A DNA stretch of 64,000 bases from Pedobacter aquatilis (GCF_030409415.1 NZ_JAUFPW010000031.1:62001-126000); one strand, 5' to 3'. Shown: positions 22,988-32,288, numbered from the stretch's first letter. Numbers and translations are program-made. Notes: generated by a model not told the origin, from the sequence alone.

Positions 22988-25786
22988 TTAGTTTTGAGGA
23001 GCTGGAGTAGCTGCGCCACCACCCATTTTAGTAAAATCCCAGCTTACGGTAAACATAAAATATCTTCTGATGGTCCTGTAACTGCTTTGTGTTATATTAC
23101 CATTTGATGCTGAACGGCTAAATCCTTGGTTCTGATTCAATAAATCGAATCCCTGAATTGATGTTCTCAAATTCTGTGCTTTGAAAAACTTTTTAGTAAT
23201 AGTTGCATTCCATAAAAACTGCTTAAACGATTCGTTAAAGGCCTGCGTTTTGCCACGGTAAGTATATTCACCATCTGATGTAATTTCAAACTTACCAGGC
23301 AATTGAACAGAACCTGAGAAATAACCTTGAGCACCCCATCCATTACTGTTAAATGCTTGCTGAACTGAAGCCACAGTCGTAGTATACTGAGGACCGAAAT
23401 AAGCATAAAAATTATATTTACCGTCTTTGTATCTGTTAAGATTAATTTGAGGTGAATAGGTCATATTTTGAGTTTGGTTCAATACACTATTAATAAAATT
23501 GTAAGATGTATTGCCGTTCATATTAAACCCAACGCCCATATTTGTTCCAAAGATTTTTCTGCCGATACTTGAGTAAACACTAAAATTAGATGGCATTTTA
23601 TCGGAAATATTTACTGCCTGAAAAGTACTTTTACCAGCTGCATCTGTAATTACATTACTCACAATCGGATTGTTAGTGAAACTATAATAACCACTAATGT
23701 AAATCGATTGACTGCTCAAAACCTTATAAGAATTGTAACTAGCATTTAAGTTACTTCTAAAAGATGGCCTTAAATCAGGATTTCCTAAGGTAATATTTAG
23801 AGGGTCTGTATTTACTCTAATTGGTTGGATTTGCTCTAAGTTAGGCTGTTGTGTATTACCATTATAATTTATACGAAAGTTCTCTTGCTGTGAAAAATTA
23901 TACTGATACATCGCCTGTGGCATATAATTCACAAATTTCCTATCGTAACGCACTTTATTATATAAATCTTCTTGTTTAAAGTTTACACCGCTAAATTTAG
24001 AGCCAATGTTTAGAACACTCTTGCCTTTTTTATAATTAAAAATGGCCCCACCTTGATTGATAATCTGATCTAACTGATAATCATTACTAAATTCTGTATC
24101 CAAAACATCGTATCTCCCAGGAAGCGATTGATTAAAGGATTTCCTATCAGAGCGACCATTAGATAAAGTCAGGCCGTAATTTAACACAACCGTTAATGTT
24201 TTTGAAAGTGGTTCGGTGTAAGCTAAGTTTGATTTGAATACATTGTTTTTAATGCTATTAACCTTGTACTGATTAACATTTGTAATGCTATCTAACGCAC
24301 CATTTAAGTTGTAGAAATTATTAGCAGAATTTAAATAGCCATCAGTTTTATTATCTGTAACCGATTGACTTAAATTAAGTGAAAGTGTCCTGCCTTTCTT
24401 TTTTAATCTCTTAGTCAGGAATGCGTTGACATTAAATATCTGGTCTTTTGCATCATTAGTTAAAACCCTCGAACTTGTATTTAACAAACTATTATCGCCT
24501 CTAGTACTTAAAGTAGAATAATCCTGAAAAGTATCGCTATTTTTCAGTGTACCATCAACATTAATTTTTAAGGTTAAGGTTGTATCCAACTTAATTTCAT
24601 ACATCGCATCAAGCTTCTGTCTGAAAACATCATTATCATAATTTTGTGTAGATGTGTTGTTAATTATACCTGTAGATAAGTTATTCTGACTAATTGTATT
24701 TCTATCGCCAAAAACCCTTAAAGAACCAATTTTGTAGTTTGTATTTAAAGTTTCTTTATCGCTGTTCCATTTGTTATCAAAGTGCAAACCTCCTGTACGT
24801 GCAACTGGTATACCTTGCCCATTGTACTGTCCGCCCCAACCTTCAAATTCGTCGCCACTACCGGTAAAGTATATTCCTCCATCATCGCTAACGGTACCAG
24901 CACTTTGAGTTCCAAGTTTCTGGCTATCTTCCCAACCTAAACCAACCCTGCCATTGTTGCCCAATATTCCGTAAGCTGAGAACTTCTTTTTACCAGCAAA
25001 CTTATTAAACATTAATTGACCCTGATAAAAATCATCGGTACCAACACCAGCTATAGCTTTTCCGAAATAACCATTCTTTGCATTTTCTTTAAGCTTAATG
25101 TTTAGCGTTTTGGTTTTTTCACCATCATCAACGCCGGTAAAAGTTGCCTGGTCACTTTTTTTATCATATAGCTGCACCTTATCAACCATATCTGCACGGA
25201 TGTTTTTGGTTACCAAAGTTGGGTCATCTCCAAAGAACTCCTCACCATCTACTAAAACCTTAACATTTTTTTGGCCTTGAGCAGTAATTTTTCCGTCTTT
25301 ATCCACTTCTATTCCAGGAAATTGTTTAATTAAATCTTCAACTTTAGAATTTGGCTCAATATTATAAGCCTGTGGATCAAATTCAGTTGTATCTCCCTTA
25401 ATTTTAATAGCCGATCGGTTTCCTTTAATAATTACATCAGCCAAGAGTTGTGCTTTGCCTGTCAGGTTAATTCTTCCGTAATCAATATCTTTTTTTGTAG
25501 AATCGAGTATAAAGTGATCGACAAAATCAGCATATTTAGGATAAGATACTAAAAGGATGTATTTTCCATTTCTGATGTTTGGAAGTTCGAAGGAGCCATT
25601 ATCTACAGCTCTGGTAAATTTTACCATAGTAGAGTCTTTGGCATTTAGAATTGAAACTGAGGTTCCGCCCAGTATTGAAGTTGAGGCCGTATCAATAACA
25701 CGGCCCTTAATAGTATGCAGGTTTTGAGCTTTTGCAGTACAAAATATCAGAACCATAAAGCATACAACGAGTAGCATTCTTTTCAT
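22988..25786 (-). CDS. TonB-dependent-receptor-like outer-membrane beta-barrel protein
   Basis: A 932-residue protein with a signal peptide (about 1-20, ending CTAKAQ). A carboxypeptidase-regulatory-like domain follows at about 22-110 (LHTIKGRVIDTASTSILGG). A plug-like region covers about 120-230 (NIEPNSKVEDLIKQFPGIEV and VLVDGEEFFGDDP). A long barrel with many Asn-rich loops ends in a terminal strand FMFTVSWDFTKMGGG. This is the OMP_b-brl_3 type paired with GLPGLI proteins, not a SusC. It probably imports or exports a substrate that cannot be told from sequence. Confidence 0.88.
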   Translation of the reverse strand: MKRMLLVVCFMVLIFCTAKAQNLHTIKGRVIDTASTSILGGTSVSILNAKDSTMVKFTRAVDNGSFELPNIRNGKYILLVSYPKYADFVDHFILDSTKKDIDYGRINLTGKAQLLADVIIKGNRSAIKIKGDTTEFDPQAYNIEPNSKVEDLIKQFPGIEVDKDGKITAQGQKNVKVLVDGEEFFGDDPTLVTKNIRADMVDKVQLYDKKSDQATFTGVDDGEKTKTLNIKLKENAKNGYFGKAIAGVGTDDFYQGQLMFNKFAGKKKFSAYGILGNNGRVGLGWEDSQKLGTQSAGTVSDDGGIYFTGSGDEFEGWGGQYNGQGIPVARTGGLHFDNKWNSDKETLNTNYKIGSLRVFGDRNTISQNNLSTGIINNTSTQNYDNDVFRQKLDAMYEIKLDTTLTLKINVDGTLKNSDTFQDYSTLSTRGDNSLLNTSSRVLTNDAKDQIFNVNAFLTKRLKKKGRTLSLNLSQSVTDNKTDGYLNSANNFYNLNGALDSITNVNQYKVNSIKNNVFKSNLAYTEPLSKTLTVVLNYGLTLSNGRSDRKSFNQSLPGRYDVLDTEFSNDYQLDQIINQGGAIFNYKKGKSVLNIGSKFSGVNFKQEDLYNKVRYDRKFVNYMPQAMYQYNFSQQENFRINYNGNTQQPNLEQIQPIRVNTDPLNITLGNPDLRPSFRSNLNASYNSYKVLSSQSIYISGYYSFTNNPIVSNVITDAAGKSTFQAVNISDKMPSNFSVYSSIGRKIFGTNMGVGFNMNGNTSYNFINSVLNQTQNMTYSPQINLNRYKDGKYNFYAYFGPQYTTTVASVQQAFNSNGWGAQGYFSGSVQLPGKFEITSDGEYTYRGKTQAFNESFKQFLWNATITKKFFKAQNLRTSIQGFDLLNQNQGFSRSASNGNITQSSYRTIRRYFMFTVSWDFTKMGGGAATPAPQN

Positions 25787-26088
25787 AGATGAGATTTGGT
25801 TTTCCTGACTAATATAGAACTAATATTTTAGTTTTAAATACGCATTAACACTATTTAACAATAATGTTATAGATAAATTACTTTAGCTTAATCGATTTAG
25901 TCTAATAAGTAGTGCGGCTGATAATTTTTTAGTATAGATATAATGCCTGTTCGTCTATAAATTACATGCAATGGTATATTACTTCTGTATTCCTTGAAAC
26001 GTTTCTGAAATGTTGACGTCTTATATTCAAAACCTCCAGAAAGTTAGGAGATTAAAAACAGATTTATAAAACTTAAAATATTCAGGTC
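25787..26088. other. Divergent promoter region, AT-rich
   Basis: Between the leftward barrel protein and the rightward GIN-domain protein. It contains a small hairpin AACTAA/TTAGTT at 25818-25833 in the presumed leader of the barrel gene. I found no exact TAnnTTTG box and no small gene. Confidence 0.5.
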
Positions 26089-26727
26089 ATGAAAAATTCT
26101 ATTAAAAACTTATTCGCAACAGCTTTAGTAATGGTTACTCTAAGTAGTGCAACAGTGGTAGCAAATGCTGCAGAAATCAACGGAAGTTATACTACAATAA
26201 GCCAGGTTAAAAACATAAATAAAATTTATGTAAGCGGAAATGTAAAATTAATCTTGATTCAGGATAGCAAAGAAAGCATTGAAGTTTTTGATAAATACTA
26301 TGCAAACAATGCAATGGTACAACAACAAGGTGCAGAACTTAGAATCAGTTCGTTTTCTAAAGAACCATTAACTGTAATCGCTCATGTTAACAACATTAGC
26401 TCAGTTGAAGCATCGAACACCTCGAGTGTTGCAACCTCAGGAAAATTTAATTTATTGAATTTAGAAGTTACGCTTAAAGATAAAGCATCGGCATCTATTA
26501 ATGCAAATACGGTGAATTTATACACAACAGTTAACGATGGAACAAGCCTGAACTTAGAAGGCACTACAGAAATGCACACCGCAGTTTTAGGTAACGAAGC
26601 GAAATTAAAAATGAACGAATTTGCATCAACAAATACAAATATCAGTATAGCGCCAAAAGCGTTTTATGCTAGTAACCTAAACCGTTACGAAGACTTAAAA
26701 ATCGACTTATTAGAAAAACTTTTCTAA
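26089..26727 (+). CDS. GIN-domain (DUF2807-like) secreted protein
   Basis: A 212-residue protein with a signal peptide ending ANAAE (about residue 28). A repetitive beta-helix-like domain follows: KIYVSGNVKLILIQDSKESI, then ISSVEASNTSSVATSGKFN and LEVTLKDKASASINANTVNL. This is the head GIN domain of Bacteroidota, predicted to be an envelope or surface beta-solenoid of unknown ligand. The alternating Ser/Asn/Thr turns fit that fold. It is a single gene ended by a strong terminator. Confidence 0.78.
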   Translation: MKNSIKNLFATALVMVTLSSATVVANAAEINGSYTTISQVKNINKIYVSGNVKLILIQDSKESIEVFDKYYANNAMVQQQGAELRISSFSKEPLTVIAHVNNISSVEASNTSSVATSGKFNLLNLEVTLKDKASASINANTVNLYTTVNDGTSLNLEGTTEMHTAVLGNEAKLKMNEFASTNTNISIAPKAFYASNLNRYEDLKIDLLEKLF

Positions 26728-26763
26728 TAATCTACATACATAGTTTAGTTTTAGTTAATGATA

Positions 26764-26798
26764 CATCGGCAGGAGCGATTCCTGCCGATGTTTTTTTT
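26764..26798 (+). terminator. Terminator of the GIN-domain gene
   Basis: Perfect 11-bp stem CATCGGCAGGA (26764-26774) and TCCTGCCGATG (26780-26790), five-base loop, then eight T residues. Confidence 0.9.
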
Positions 26799-26814
26799 AA
26801 AGGAGTTTTTATTC

Positions 26815-28356
26815 TTACAAATCAAATTTAATTCCCTGCGCTAATGGAAGTGTGTTCGAATAATTTATGGTATTGGTTTGCCTACGCATATATGCTCTCC
26901 ATGCATCAGAGCCACTTTCTCTACCTCCGCCAGTTTCTTTTTCTCCGCCGAAAGCACCACCAATTTCAGCACCAGAAGTACCTATGTTTACATTCGCAAT
27001 TCCACAATCAGAACCTTGATAAGAAAGAAACTGTTCGGCTTCTCTCAAATTAAGCGTCATTATTGCTGAAGATAAACCCTGCGGAACACCATTTTGTAAA
27101 GCGATGGCTTCATCAAGCGATCTGTATTTAATCAAATATAAAATGGGCGCAAAAGTTTCATGCTGAACAATTTTGTAATCATTTTTAACTTCTGCAATAC
27201 AAGGTTTTACATAACAACCACTAGCATATTTATCTCCTTCTAAAACACCGCCTTCCACAACGAAATCTCCACCTTCAGCTTTACATTTTTCTATTGAAGA
27301 AAGGTAGGCATTTACGGCTTCTTTATCTATCAGCGGACCAACATGGTTGTTTTGATCCAACGGATCGCCAATTCTTAGCTGGCCATAAGCTTTTACAAGT
27401 TTTGCAGTGAAAGCATCATAAACACTTTCGTGAATAATTAATCTTCTTGTTGATGTACATCTTTGTCCGGCAGTACCTACAGCACCAAAAACGGCACCAA
27501 TTAAGCTCATATCTAAATCAGCATGTTCAGAAATAATAATGGCATTGTTGCCACCAAGTTCTAATAAACTTTTGCCTAATCGAGCACCAACGGCTGCACC
27601 AACTTCTTTTCCCATTCTGGTAGAACCAGTTGCAGAAATTAATGGCACACGTCCGTCTTTGGTCATTAATTCGCCAATAACCTTATCGCCAATAATTAAA
27701 CTCGATACACCTTCTGGAATATCATTCGCTCTTAAAATTTCAGCGATAATTTTTTGACATGCAATTCCCGTAAGCGGGGTCTTTTCTGATGGTTTCCAAA
27801 CACAAACATTACCGCAAACCCATGCAAGCGCCGCATTCCAGCTCCAAACGGCAACCGGAAAATTAAAGGCTGAGATAATACCAACAATTCCAAGCGGATG
27901 CCATTGCTCGTACATTCTGTGGTTTGGGCGTTCGCTGTGCATGGTTAATCCATAAAGCTGACGCGATAAGCCAACAGCGAAATCGCAGATATCTATCATT
28001 TCCTGCACTTCACCCAAGCCTTCTTGTAAGCTTTTACCCATTTCGTAAGATACCAAGGTTCCTAAAGCCTCTTTATTTTGACGCAAAGCATCGCCAAACT
28101 GGCGAACAATTTCACCTCTTCTTGGCGATGGAACTGTTCTCCAAAATACAAACGCTTCTTGTGCTTTATTAATAATTACCTCATAATCATTTTCTGTAGC
28201 AATTTTAACAGCAGCTATTTTTGCACCATCAACAGGAGAGAAACTTTCGATGCTTTCATTGTTATTTACTCCACCCCAATTGCTACCAGTACTAAATGCA
28301 GGGTTTGTATTTTCTATTCCAAGTTTATTTAGAATGGATTGAATATTTGCGCTCAT
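26815..28356 (-). CDS. Aldehyde dehydrogenase, ALDH7 (alpha-aminoadipic semialdehyde dehydrogenase) type
   Basis: A 513-residue NAD(P)-dependent aldehyde dehydrogenase. Catalytic Cys300 lies in GTAGQRCTSTRR and Glu266 in LLELGGNNAI. The coenzyme site has ISAFNFPVAVWSWN, Lys188 in VWKPSEKTP, and SATGSTRMGK. The C-terminal motif GGAFGGEKETGGGRESGSDAW is characteristic of ALDH7A1/antiquitin, which oxidises aminoadipate semialdehyde in lysine breakdown. No lysine aminotransferase or dehydrogenase is adjacent, so the substrate rests on family alone. Confidence 0.87.
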   Translation of the reverse strand: MSANIQSILNKLGIENTNPAFSTGSNWGGVNNNESIESFSPVDGAKIAAVKIATENDYEVIINKAQEAFVFWRTVPSPRRGEIVRQFGDALRQNKEALGTLVSYEMGKSLQEGLGEVQEMIDICDFAVGLSRQLYGLTMHSERPNHRMYEQWHPLGIVGIISAFNFPVAVWSWNAALAWVCGNVCVWKPSEKTPLTGIACQKIIAEILRANDIPEGVSSLIIGDKVIGELMTKDGRVPLISATGSTRMGKEVGAAVGARLGKSLLELGGNNAIIISEHADLDMSLIGAVFGAVGTAGQRCTSTRRLIIHESVYDAFTAKLVKAYGQLRIGDPLDQNNHVGPLIDKEAVNAYLSSIEKCKAEGGDFVVEGGVLEGDKYASGCYVKPCIAEVKNDYKIVQHETFAPILYLIKYRSLDEAIALQNGVPQGLSSAIMTLNLREAEQFLSYQGSDCGIANVNIGTSGAEIGGAFGGEKETGGGRESGSDAWRAYMRRQTNTINYSNTLPLAQGIKFDL

Positions 28357-28385
28357 ATATTTGTTGTTAATTATTATTTCAAAAT

Positions 28386-28931
28386 CTAAGGTTTACAGTT
28401 TTCTTTTCTTCTGGTATCAATAAGATAAGCAATTTGCCAACCATTATCTCCTTTAACCAATTGAAAAGAGTTTACGCCGCAATGGCTGAATTTCCATTGG
28501 ATTTCTGTTTGTCTTTTATCTGTAATGGAGCTATCAATAGCATTTTTTTTGTTTTTATTAATGGATTGCTCTTGATGGTTTTCACCAATATAGAATTTAT
28601 AATCCGTCCAAACAGAAGCCAAAGGGCCATCGATTAAAATTTTTGAGAACACAATTCGTTCATCATATTTTTGATTTCTGGGCGTTGCAATCATTTTTAA
28701 AAACGCAGAAACTGATTCTGTTTTAACAATGGTTTTACCCTCTTTATTAACAATGGTTTGCAATATGCTCCCTTTAGCAAAAGCTGATGAAGCTAAAGTG
28801 CTATCGCAGGTCTTCATTCCAGTAAATAGATTGTTAACACGCTGCTTAATTGCGGTTTCTTCATCACTTTGTGCAAACGAAATGTTAGCAAAAAACATAC
28901 ACATTATTGCTAAAAAGGCTCCTTTTTTCAT
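28386..28931 (-). CDS. Secreted NTF2/SnoaL-like protein
   Basis: A 181-residue protein with a signal peptide (about 1-20, ending NISFAQ). A small alpha+beta domain follows: ETAIKQRVNNLFTGMKTCDS, then LASVWTDYKFYIGENH and GVNSFQLVKGDNGWQIAYLI. The pattern fits the NTF2-like/putative lumazine-binding group common in Bacteroidota secretomes. A catalytic residue set is not evident, so enzymatic activity is uncertain. It is co-oriented with the ALDH7 gene, with a 29-base gap, and may share its transcript. Confidence 0.7.
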   Translation of the reverse strand: MKKGAFLAIMCMFFANISFAQSDEETAIKQRVNNLFTGMKTCDSTLASSAFAKGSILQTIVNKEGKTIVKTESVSAFLKMIATPRNQKYDERIVFSKILIDGPLASVWTDYKFYIGENHQEQSINKNKKNAIDSSITDKRQTEIQWKFSHCGVNSFQLVKGDNGWQIAYLIDTRRKENCKP

Positions 28932-28967
28932 GACTTATACATTACCGTTAATTAAATAAATTTATAC

Positions 28968-28975
28968 TATTTTTG
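28968..28975 (+). promoter_or_regulatory. -7 box upstream of the small frame and TPR gene
   Basis: TATTTTTG matches TAnnTTTG. A transcript would start near 28981 and cover a 39-codon frame before the TPR gene, or form a 200-base leader for that gene. Confidence 0.35.
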
Positions 28976-28999
28976 TGAAAGAAGGGAAAAGGAACTGCG

Positions 29000-29119
29000 A
29001 TGCAGAAAAAAGTTATTGATAATACACACACATCAAAACAATCAATATCATTTATTTTCAATGATTTACGAGTGTTAATCTTAACAATGTTGATAATTAT
29101 TTTTATTGTTAATAGGTAA
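29000..29119 (+). CDS. Possible 39-residue single-helix membrane miniprotein
   Basis: ATG at 29000, stop at 29117-29119. A polar N-terminus MQKKVIDNTHTSKQSISFIF is followed by one hydrophobic helix VLILTMLIIIFIV and a final Asn-Arg. A GGAA sequence lies about six bases upstream of the ATG, and a -7 box lies 25 bases upstream. No homologue can be recalled, and the frame is short enough to arise by chance. It is listed as a candidate only. Confidence 0.3.
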   Translation: MQKKVIDNTHTSKQSISFIFNDLRVLILTMLIIIFIVNR

Positions 29120-29180
29120 ATATTGTAAACTTATAATGTGTTTATCTGCTTATTGGCACGATTCTTTAATTGTTTAATAT

Positions 29181-30584
29181 ATGGAAGAAGAATTCTTTTT
29201 TGAATCCAACGAAGATGCACAACGTTCGGTTGAACGTTACGAAGAAATGATCCGGAACAAGGATCAGTATTTCTTTGATGCAGGCGCATTTGAATACATT
29301 GTAGATTTTTATATCGAGAAAAACGATCCGGTTAAGGCATTGCAAGTAGTGGATTATGCTATTAGCCAGCATCCTTACGCAACTGTTTTTTTAATTAAAC
29401 AAGCACATTTATACATCCTTACTAACAATTACAACAATGCTTTTGAAGCTTTGCAAAAAGCAGAACTTTTAGAATCTTCAGAACCGGATATTTATTTGCT
29501 TCGCGGAAATATCTATCAAAATACCGAAAGATATACAGAGGCTTTGGAGAACTACGAAAAAGCTTTGGGCTTAGCCGAAAGCACTGATGAAATACTTTTG
29601 CAGATGGCTTATGTTTATCAAAGCATGTCTGATTATGAAAATGCAATTGTTTACATCAAGCTTAGTTTGGAGCAAAACATGGAAAATCAGGATGGCTTGT
29701 ATGAACTTGCTTTTTGTTATGATGTTTTAGATAAACAGGAAGAAAGCATAAAGTTTTATCAACAATATATTGATACTGATCCATATTCTTATGCTGCATG
29801 GTATAATTTAGGCAACAGTTTTCATAAGTTAAATCTATTTGAAAAGGCAATTGATGCTTATGATTATGCGATTTTAATCAAAGAAGATTTCAGCTCTGCT
29901 TATTTTAACAAGGGTAATGCATTAGTTCAGCTTGATAAATATGATGAAGCGATTGATGTTTACAAGCAAACTTTTGAGTATGAGCAACCAAATGCAGATA
30001 CTTATTGTGCAATTGGCGAATGCTACGAAAAGCTTGAAAAAATGGATGAAGCCCGTTCTTACTATAAAAAATCGGTAAAAATGGACCCAAAAATGGCAGA
30101 TGCCTGGTTTGGGATTGGCGTTACACTAAATCACGAAGAACGCTATTTTGAATCGCTACATTTTTACAAGAAAGCGATTGACTTAGAGGCAGAAAATTCT
30201 GATTTCTGGTTTGCAATGGCTGATGCTTACTATAAACTAAATCAAATTGATGAATCGATAGAAGCCTACGAGAAGGTTTTAGAGTACAATCCATTGGATA
30301 TTGAAGCCTGGTTAGATTTTAGTACAGTTTTATACGAGCAAGGAAAACTTTTAGAAGCTTCGGAAACAATGGCAGAAGCCATTAAGAACAACCCGGAAGC
30401 AGCAGAGTTATATTACAGGATGGTTGCATATTTATTTGCCCTTGGCCATTATGCCGATGCTTTGGGTTATTTAGAAACGGCTTTAAGCACCGACCCAGAA
30501 AAGCATTATATTTTGTTTGAGTATTTACCACAACTGCAAGATAATAGTGCAATTATAAATGTTATTAACCGTTACATCAGGTAA
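29181..30584 (+). CDS. Tetratricopeptide repeat protein, cytoplasmic
   Basis: A 467-residue protein built of about twelve TPR units from roughly residue 15 to 450. Examples are DIYLLRGNIYQNTERYTEAL, AAWYNLGNSFHKLNLFEKAI, AYFNKGNALVQLDKYDEAI and ADAWFGIGVTLNHEERYFES. No signal peptide or membrane helix is visible, so it is probably a cytosolic scaffold. The N-terminus is very acidic (MEEEFFFESNEDAQ). TPR proteins of this length are widely conserved in Bacteroidota, but I cannot name a partner. Confidence 0.88.
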   Translation: MEEEFFFESNEDAQRSVERYEEMIRNKDQYFFDAGAFEYIVDFYIEKNDPVKALQVVDYAISQHPYATVFLIKQAHLYILTNNYNNAFEALQKAELLESSEPDIYLLRGNIYQNTERYTEALENYEKALGLAESTDEILLQMAYVYQSMSDYENAIVYIKLSLEQNMENQDGLYELAFCYDVLDKQEESIKFYQQYIDTDPYSYAAWYNLGNSFHKLNLFEKAIDAYDYAILIKEDFSSAYFNKGNALVQLDKYDEAIDVYKQTFEYEQPNADTYCAIGECYEKLEKMDEARSYYKKSVKMDPKMADAWFGIGVTLNHEERYFESLHFYKKAIDLEAENSDFWFAMADAYYKLNQIDESIEAYEKVLEYNPLDIEAWLDFSTVLYEQGKLLEASETMAEAIKNNPEAAELYYRMVAYLFALGHYADALGYLETALSTDPEKHYILFEYLPQLQDNSAIINVINRYIR

Positions 30585-30644
30585 AAAGAGTGTGAGAAAA
30601 TTTTGACATATAATTCTCAATTTTTTTTCCACTTTTGTACACAT

Positions 30645-31412
30645 ATGAATTACCCATTATTAAACGTTCCCGAACGTCCGGAAAAACCACGCCAAAAAGG
30701 CATAACAATGGTTATGGATAAGGGACTTAGCCTACGCCAGGTAGAAGATTTTCTAGATGTAGCGGGCGTACATACAGATATCGTAAAATTAGGCTGGGCA
30801 ACCTCTCATGTTACTCCGAAGCTTAAAGAAAAATTAGCATTATATAAAAGTGCAGGTATTCCTACTTATTTCGGGGGTACACTATTCGAAGCTTTTATCA
30901 TTAGAAATCAGTTTGCAGATTATCAACGTGTTTTAGACCAATACGGAATGGAATATGCAGAAGTTTCTGATGGTTCTATCGAAATTGAACATGACTTAAA
31001 ATGCGGTTACATTAGCGAACTTGCAAAACAGGTTACCGTAATTTCTGAAGTTGGTAGTAAAGATGCTGCCAAAATATTTGCGCCATATAAGTGGATAAAG
31101 TTAATGAAAGCAGAAATTGAGGCGGGTTCCTGGAAAGTAATCGCCGAGGCTCGCGAAGGTGGAAATGTAGGTATTTATCGCGGTAGTGGGGAAGTAAGAG
31201 AAGGGTTAGTTGATGAAATTTTAACGCAAATACCAGAAGAAACCATTATTTGGGAAGCTCCTCAAAAAGAGCAGCAGGTTTGGTTTATTAAACTAATCGG
31301 CACAAATGTAAATCTTGGAAACATTGCACCAGCAGAGGTTATTCCATTAGAAACCATCAGATTAGGATTACGAGGTGATACTTTTGATCATTTCCTTAAC
31401 CTGAATAAATAA
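30645..31412 (+). CDS. Phosphosulfolactate synthase-like protein (ComA family)
   Basis: A 255-residue protein starting MNYPLLNVPERPEKPRQKG. An upstream TTG would add 14 residues spanning the presumed promoter, so I used the ATG. The ComA family adds sulfite to phosphoenolpyruvate to give phosphosulfolactate. Conserved segments are GITMVMDKGLSLRQVEDFL, DIVKLGWATS, YFGGTLFEAF, ISEVGSKD, and the C-terminal WFIKLIGTNVNLGNIAP. Bacteroidota do not make coenzyme M, so the product may instead feed a sulfonate such as sulfolactate or sulfonolipid precursors. That use is inference. It is a single gene with two tandem terminators. Confidence 0.82.
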   Translation: MNYPLLNVPERPEKPRQKGITMVMDKGLSLRQVEDFLDVAGVHTDIVKLGWATSHVTPKLKEKLALYKSAGIPTYFGGTLFEAFIIRNQFADYQRVLDQYGMEYAEVSDGSIEIEHDLKCGYISELAKQVTVISEVGSKDAAKIFAPYKWIKLMKAEIEAGSWKVIAEAREGGNVGIYRGSGEVREGLVDEILTQIPEETIIWEAPQKEQQVWFIKLIGTNVNLGNIAPAEVIPLETIRLGLRGDTFDHFLNLNK

Positions 31413-31417
31413 AATAT

Positions 31418-31442
31418 AAACCATTTTATTCGAATGGTTTTT
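31418..31442 (+). terminator. First terminator after the ComA-like gene
   Basis: Stem AAACCATT (31418-31425) and AATGGTTT (31433-31440), then T residues. Confidence 0.75.
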
Positions 31443-31449
31443 AACGATA

Positions 31450-31485
31450 AATGGCTTTAGCTTAACCTGGCTAAAGCCATTATTT
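31450..31485 (+). terminator. Second, tandem terminator-like hairpin
   Basis: Perfect 12-bp stem AATGGCTTTAGC (31450-31461) and GCTAAAGCCATT (31470-31481), eight-base loop, followed by ATTTTG. It lies eight bases after the first hairpin. Confidence 0.75.
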
Positions 31486-31538
31486 TGTTAGCTACACGCA
31501 ACTCTGTACGTTAAATTGTTGCGCAAACTTAATTAAAA

Positions 31539-32288
31539 ATGAAAACCTACGGCTTAATCGGTTACCCACTTTCACACTCCTTTTCGAAAAAATATTTTAC
31601 AGAAAAATTTTTGAATGAGCATATTGAAAATCATCAATACGAGCTATTTCCGATAGAAAATGTTTCCTTAATCACAACGTTATTAAATGAGGATAAAAGC
31701 ATTTGCGGTTTAAATGTAACCATACCTCATAAAGTTTCGGTATTGCCATTATTAAACGAAATTGATGAAGCCGCAGATAAAATTGGTGCTGTAAATTGCA
31801 TTTCAGTAAAAAATATAAGTGGCCAAAAACACTTAAAAGGATACAACACAGATGCATTTGGTTTCGAAGAATCATTAAAACCACTGCTAAAGTTTCATCA
31901 TACAAATGCTTTAGTTTTTGGTGATGGTGGTGCAGCAAAGGCGGTTAAATATGTGCTCGAAAAACTCAACATCAGTTATAAAACTGTTGTAAGAAAGCCT
32001 GTGTCAGGTGCAATTTTATATAATGAAATTACGCCTGAATTGTTAAAATCGCATGCGCTATTAATTAACACAACGCCTTTGGGTATGTCTCCAAATTTAG
32101 AAGGTTGTCCGGAAATTGATTACAGTTTATTAACCCCTCAGCATTTAGCTTACGATTTAGTATATAATCCATTAGAAACAACTTTTTTAACCAAAGCAGC
32201 TCAGCAAGGAGCAGCAATAAAAAATGGATTGGAAATGTTGTATAAACAAGCCGAACAAGCTTGGTATATTTGGAATAACCTAGGTTAA
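31539..32288 (+). CDS. aroE: Shikimate dehydrogenase
   Basis: A 249-residue enzyme that reduces 3-dehydroshikimate to shikimate with NADPH in aromatic amino acid synthesis. The N-terminal substrate domain has GYPLSHSFSKKYF (the Ser-x-Ser substrate contact) and the catalytic Lys65 in NVTIPHKV; Asp105 is in YNTDAFGF. The Rossmann motif is FGDGGAAKAVKYVL, and the closing region is KNGLEMLYKQAEQAW. It is somewhat shorter than the E. coli enzyme, as usual in this phylum. It begins a run of closely spaced genes with gldD. Confidence 0.95.
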   Translation: MKTYGLIGYPLSHSFSKKYFTEKFLNEHIENHQYELFPIENVSLITTLLNEDKSICGLNVTIPHKVSVLPLLNEIDEAADKIGAVNCISVKNISGQKHLKGYNTDAFGFEESLKPLLKFHHTNALVFGDGGAAKAVKYVLEKLNISYKTVVRKPVSGAILYNEITPELLKSHALLINTTPLGMSPNLEGCPEIDYSLLTPQHLAYDLVYNPLETTFLTKAAQQGAAIKNGLEMLYKQAEQAWYIWNNLG

